Assembly: GCA_026392135.1 (NCBI GenBank)
Contig: JAPLCR010000295.1
Location: forward strand, 9,478 to 17,443
Length of the DNA stretch: 7,966 bases
Direction: 5' to 3'
From: Armatimonadota bacterium
Lineage (GTDB): Bacteria; Armatimonadota; Chthonomonadetes; Chthonomonadales; Chthonomonadaceae
Positions within the stretch are counted from its first letter, which is position 1. Each line of letters opens with the position of its first letter. Shown in pieces: positions 5,700 through 7,966 of this stretch. The position numbers and the translations under genes were made by a program. The notes below the pieces were generated by a model. That model did no database searches and was not told the DNA's origin. It saw only the letters and a program-made list of their open reading frames with translations.

Positions 5700-6419
5700 A
5701 TGAGTACTCTTGAGGTTAAAGCTGGCGATATTAATGACCTGAAGCGGTGGAGTGATAGCTTAGAACACGCAGCCCCGCAAGAGGTTTTACGCTGGGCTGT
5801 AGGGAACTACTCCCCCAGCCTGATGATGGCGACTGCCTTTGGCGCAGAGGGCTGTGTTCTGCTTGCAATGCTCTCTGAAATAATTACTAAGCCCGCTCAA
5901 ATTCGCCTCATCAACCTTGACACAGGCTATCAGTTCCAAGAGACGCTTGACCTGCGAGATCGTATTCGTGATAGATACGGAATATCGGTAGAGTATATTC
6001 GGGCACAGGAGAGCGTTGAGGAGATGGAGCGACGCTTTGGCGGAGCCATCTACAAAACGCAACCCGATATCTGTTGTGGTATTCGCAAAGTAGAGCCGCT
6101 GAAACAGGTAGCAGAGGGTTACTCTGCATGGATTACCGCTATTCGGCGTGACCAGACTCATGCTCGTAAGAGTGCAGGGATAGTTGAGTGGGATAGTAAG
6201 TTCCAACTTGTGAAGGTCAATCCGCTGGCGAACTGGACGAAGCGTGACGTGTGGCAGTACATCACGGATCACGACGTTCCTTACAATCCCCTGCATGACG
6301 TAGGGTATCCGAGTGTGGGCTGTAAGCCCTGTACTCACTCTGTAGGCGTTGGGGACGACGACCGTGCTGGACGCTGGGCAAACTCTACCAAGACGGAGTG
6401 CGGTCTGCATACGCGTTAA
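5700..6419 (+). CDS. cysH: Adenylyl-sulfate/phosphoadenylyl-sulfate reductase, [4Fe-4S] type
   Basis: The enzyme reduces activated sulfate to sulfite using thioredoxin or a similar donor, the second committed step of sulfate assimilation in the cytoplasm. The 239-residue product has the PP-loop ATAFGAEG (44-51), LDTGYQFQET (73-82), CCGIRKVEPL (125-134), AIRRDQTHARK (147-157), CKPC (208-211) and the C-terminal KTECGLH (231-237), whose C234 is the catalytic cysteine. The Cys-Cys pair at 125-126 together with C208/C211 is the [4Fe-4S] ligand set of APS reductases. This set is absent from E. coli-type PAPS reductase, so APS is the likely main substrate, although CysH of Bacillus subtilis with the same ligands uses both. 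It is transcribed divergently from cysC. The ATG at 5700 fits the family's N-terminus, but no good ribosome-binding site precedes it. A strong terminator follows. Confidence 0.95.
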   Translation: MSTLEVKAGDINDLKRWSDSLEHAAPQEVLRWAVGNYSPSLMMATAFGAEGCVLLAMLSEIITKPAQIRLINLDTGYQFQETLDLRDRIRDRYGISVEYIRAQESVEEMERRFGGAIYKTQPDICCGIRKVEPLKQVAEGYSAWITAIRRDQTHARKSAGIVEWDSKFQLVKVNPLANWTKRDVWQYITDHDVPYNPLHDVGYPSVGCKPCTHSVGVGDDDRAGRWANSTKTECGLHTR

Positions 6420-6466
6420 CCCTAGGCACCTACGCTGAAATTTTGAGACAACCCTTTAGTTTGGGG

Positions 6467-6506
6467 GCGGAGAAACCTCCATAAGAGGCCCTTCTCCGCT
6501 TTTTTT
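6467..6506 (+). terminator. Intrinsic terminator after cysH
   Basis: An 8-bp stem GCGGAGAA/TTCTCCGC (6467-6474 with 6492-6499) encloses a second small stem CCTC/GAGG. Seven T residues follow at 6500-6506. An outer repeat, GAGACAA at 6445-6451 with TTGTCTC at 6505-6511, overlaps the T run. It starts 48 bases after the cysH stop. Confidence 0.88.
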
Positions 6507-6702
6507 GTCTCTTTTGACTGTTCGGGGCTTGGGGTTAGTTAATCGGCAGATTTCTTGAATCTCGTGAATGAGGGGCAATCAGAAGGGGAATTTCTGCTCT
6601 GTTGAGGGGGGGCTTTATCAGACCCTCGTAATAATGCTAGAATGTTAAAAAAGAGTATCCAAAAACAGGTGTTTCTGGCAAGAATCATAATGTATAATAG
6701 TA
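6507..6702. other. Non-coding stretch between cysH terminator and the small Cys-rich gene
   Basis: I see no gene here. Three weak hairpins can form: AGATT/AATCT near 6549-6563, CAGAA/TTCTG near 6580-6597 and GAGGG/CCCTC at 6604-6627. A possible second rightward promoter, TTATCA (6615-6620), 17 bases, TAGAAT (6638-6643), lies ahead of the better -10 box at 6693. The frame opening at 6642 reads through the next gene in another phase and looks like chance. Confidence 0.4.
6693..6698 (+). promoter_or_regulatory. Perfect -10 box upstream of the small Cys-rich gene
   Basis: TATAAT with TG directly before it. No clear -35 hexamer stands 16-18 bases upstream. The expected start is near 6705. That excludes the GTG at 6703 as a start codon and leaves about 50 nt before the ATG at 6757. 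Confidence 0.55.
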
Positions 6703-6756
6703 GTGGGAGTTGTTACTCAAGACGGGCATCCCACTCAAGAGGAAGGTGGACACTTT

Positions 6757-7008
6757 ATGGCACGGTGGTCTCGATTTTCCCAACCTGTTACCTGTATCTT
6801 TGGGCGGCATTTAGAGCCTCCTCCTCGTGACCCTTCGGGTCCTATCGTTGCCACTTGCCCCTGTTGTGGGCGTGCTTTCTATTCGCACGGCTATGCCCTC
6901 GAAATGGATTCACACTATCCGAATCTTCTTGTAGTCAACTTCCCTGCCATCATCCTTCGCCCATCCCTTGAAGCCACGCAAGAGCCGTTGCAGATACTAC
7001 CTGAATAG
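6757..7008 (+). CDS. Small CPCC-containing protein of unknown function
   Basis: I do not recognise this 83-residue protein. It begins MARWSRFSQPVTCIFGRH, then has a Pro-rich link (EPPPRDPSGP). A zinc-ribbon-like knuckle, ATCPCCGRAFYSHGY, follows at 32-46, with C34, C36 and C37, and the end is hydrophobic (NLLVVNFPAIIL, 56-67). Other possible metal ligands are C13, H18, H44 and H53; one CxxC alone does not make a complete zinc site, so two molecules or these other residues would have to help. There is no signal peptide, and the C-terminal hydrophobic patch is too short and broken for a sure membrane helix. The ATG at 6757 is chosen because GGAAGGTGG lies 7 nt upstream. The GTG at 6703 would add 18 residues but falls at the expected transcription start. 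The Gfo/Idh-like gene follows after 38 bases and is probably cotranscribed. Confidence 0.7.
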   Translation: MARWSRFSQPVTCIFGRHLEPPPRDPSGPIVATCPCCGRAFYSHGYALEMDSHYPNLLVVNFPAIILRPSLEATQEPLQILPE

Positions 7009-7046
7009 GCTTGTGTCATCGCGTTCTATTGCGTGTTTAGGTATCT

Positions 7047-7966
7047 ATGACTTCTCAAAGTTCCCCTCAACCGCCGCCGCAAGATGTTGCGTCTGTGGAG
7101 CCGTTGCGTGTCGGAATTGTGGGTGTTCTCTCTTCCCGCGTTCGATACGGCTCTACGCTTCTGTCGCTCCCCTCTGCCAACATTACCGTAATGATTGACC
7201 CTGATATTCGCCTTGCCCGCTCTTGGGCGCGGCAACTGGGTGCAAAGCCGGAGTTCTTTCCAAGTCTCTCCGAGTTTTTAGCCTCCGATATCACTCTTGA
7301 CGCAATGGTCTTGCCTATTCCCATGATTTTCAGGCAGGGGTACATTCGAGGGTGCTCTGAGCGGGGAATTGCCATGCTCTGCGAGGCTCCTTACGGCTAT
7401 AGCCTCAAAACAAACGAGGAGATGCTTGAGTTTGCGTCGACGCATAACGCTCTGCTTGCCCCTGTATTTCCTCGTCAACACGACCCCTATTTTCAAGAGG
7501 TAGGCAGACTTCTTGCCAGTAACCTCGTGGGAGCGTTGAAGCAGGTGCGATGCGAGTGGAGTATTCCGTTAGGAGAGGCGGCAGTGTTGGAGAATGGCGT
7601 GGACGATGTAGATGAGGATTTATTGGTGCAGAACCTGCTGTGTCAGTCGGTAGACCTTGCGCGATCATGGTTTGGCGAAGCCTACTCCGTGAGTGCGGAT
7701 GTCACACCCTTGCGCCCCGAAAACCGTACTGCGAAGGCACGTAACCCCGTAGAGGAGCCGATAGCTATTCTCATCGTCTCCCATGAGAACGTGCAGGTGA
7801 CTCATGTTGTTTCGCGAACCCGCTCTGCACTTCCCGGCGAACGTTATACCTTTACCGGAATGCAAGGGCAGTTGGAGTTTATTGCGCGTGCTGGAGTACA
7901 CCACTCCTCTGCTAATGCGCCTGCCCTTTATCACCATCACAACGGACAGTCGGAGCTGTTGCCTAT
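7047..7966 (+). CDS. Gfo/Idh/MocA-like protein with degenerate catalytic motifs, 3' end cut off
   Basis: The frame stays open from the ATG at 7047 to the right edge (306 codons). After a Pro/Gln-rich N-terminus (1-19) comes a Rossmann start, LRVGIVGVLSSRVRYG (20-35), then MIDPDIRLARSWARQLG (49-65), LCEAPYGYSLKTNEEMLEFA (111-130) and DPYFQEVGRLL (146-156). This is the order of a Gfo/Idh/MocA sugar dehydrogenase. The key motifs are altered: the glycine-rich loop lacks GxGxxG, the EKP lysine is Ala (CEAP, 112-115), and the usual D-x-G-x-H-x-x-D region reads NLLCQSVD (196-203), with Gln where the catalytic His normally stands. It may bind nucleotide or sugar without oxidoreductase activity, or belong to a divergent branch; this is inference. 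AGGT 4 nt upstream is a modest ribosome-binding site. Confidence 0.72.
   Translation, partial: MTSQSSPQPPPQDVASVEPLRVGIVGVLSSRVRYGSTLLSLPSANITVMIDPDIRLARSWARQLGAKPEFFPSLSEFLASDITLDAMVLPIPMIFRQGYIRGCSERGIAMLCEAPYGYSLKTNEEMLEFASTHNALLAPVFPRQHDPYFQEVGRLLASNLVGALKQVRCEWSIPLGEAAVLENGVDDVDEDLLVQNLLCQSVDLARSWFGEAYSVSADVTPLRPENRTAKARNPVEEPIAILIVSHENVQVTHVVSRTRSALPGERYTFTGMQGQLEFIARAGVHHSSANAPALYHHHNGQSELLP

Noticed and set aside
5787..6410. 207-codon minus-strand frame opposite cysH
   Set aside because: cysH is unmistakable on the plus strand; the antisense frame has no recognisable domain and is a shadow of codon bias.
6642..6830. 62-codon frame starting MLKKSIQ
   Set aside because: It overlaps the small Cys-rich gene in another frame, lacks a ribosome-binding site and spans the TATAAT box.
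7067..7940. Several minus-strand frames opposite the Gfo/Idh-like gene
   Set aside because: The plus strand is open for 306 codons with family motifs in order; the minus frames are short, overlapping and featureless.
1..7966. tRNA, rRNA, CRISPR arrays, insertion sequences or phage genes
   Set aside because: I found no cloverleaf, rRNA-like tract, spaced short repeats, transposase or terminal inverted repeats; the only tandem repeats are inside the FecR gene.

Overview
The window reads as ordinary chromosomal DNA from a free-living bacterium. GC content is moderate, promoters are sigma-70-like (TTGACA/TATAAT), and there is no sign of a plasmid, phage or insertion sequence. No ribosomal gene or other strong phylogenetic marker is present. 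The mix of a FecR/DUF6600-type secreted protein, a sialidase-like secreted protein, a Gfo/Idh/MocA-like protein and a short HNH endonuclease would suit Armatimonadota or a similar little-cultured phylum. That placement is an inference of low confidence.

Layout, left to right. (1) 1-188, minus: the 5' end of a secreted sialidase-like protein. (2) 352-2654, plus: a secreted FecR-domain protein with a Trp/Tyr-rich DUF6600-like middle and an Arg/Pro/Gln-rich repeat tail. It is broken by an apparent one-base frameshift near 496-499 and followed by a strong terminator at 2665-2710. (3) 2728-3258, minus: an HNH endonuclease. Its promoter lies about 275 nt upstream, at 3540-3568, which leaves a long, structured leader. 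(4) 3656-3994, plus: a stand-alone P-II (GlnB-type) nitrogen signalling protein with an NtcA-like site upstream. (5) 4002-4865, minus: a PHP-family phosphoesterase of YciV/RNase AM type, convergent with P-II at 7 nt. (6) 4942-5505, minus, and 5700-6419, plus: cysC and cysH, two genes of assimilatory sulfate reduction, transcribed divergently from one symmetric promoter region. (7) 6757-7008, plus: a small CPCC-containing protein of unknown function. It is followed 38 nt later by a Gfo/Idh/MocA-like protein (7047 to beyond the right edge) whose usual catalytic motifs look lost.

The clearest functional unit is sulfur assimilation. CysC phosphorylates APS to PAPS. CysH carries the CC...CxxC pattern of a [4Fe-4S] reductase and probably reduces APS and/or PAPS to sulfite. 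Their promoters interlock, so joint control is likely. The points that most deserve a second look are the HNH leader, the interlocked cys promoters, the NtcA-like site before the P-II gene, the seemingly inactive Gfo/Idh-like protein beside a small Cys-rich protein, and the frameshifted FecR gene. I did not find a convincing new multi-gene system; the best candidate for something undescribed is the leader RNA at 3259-3533.
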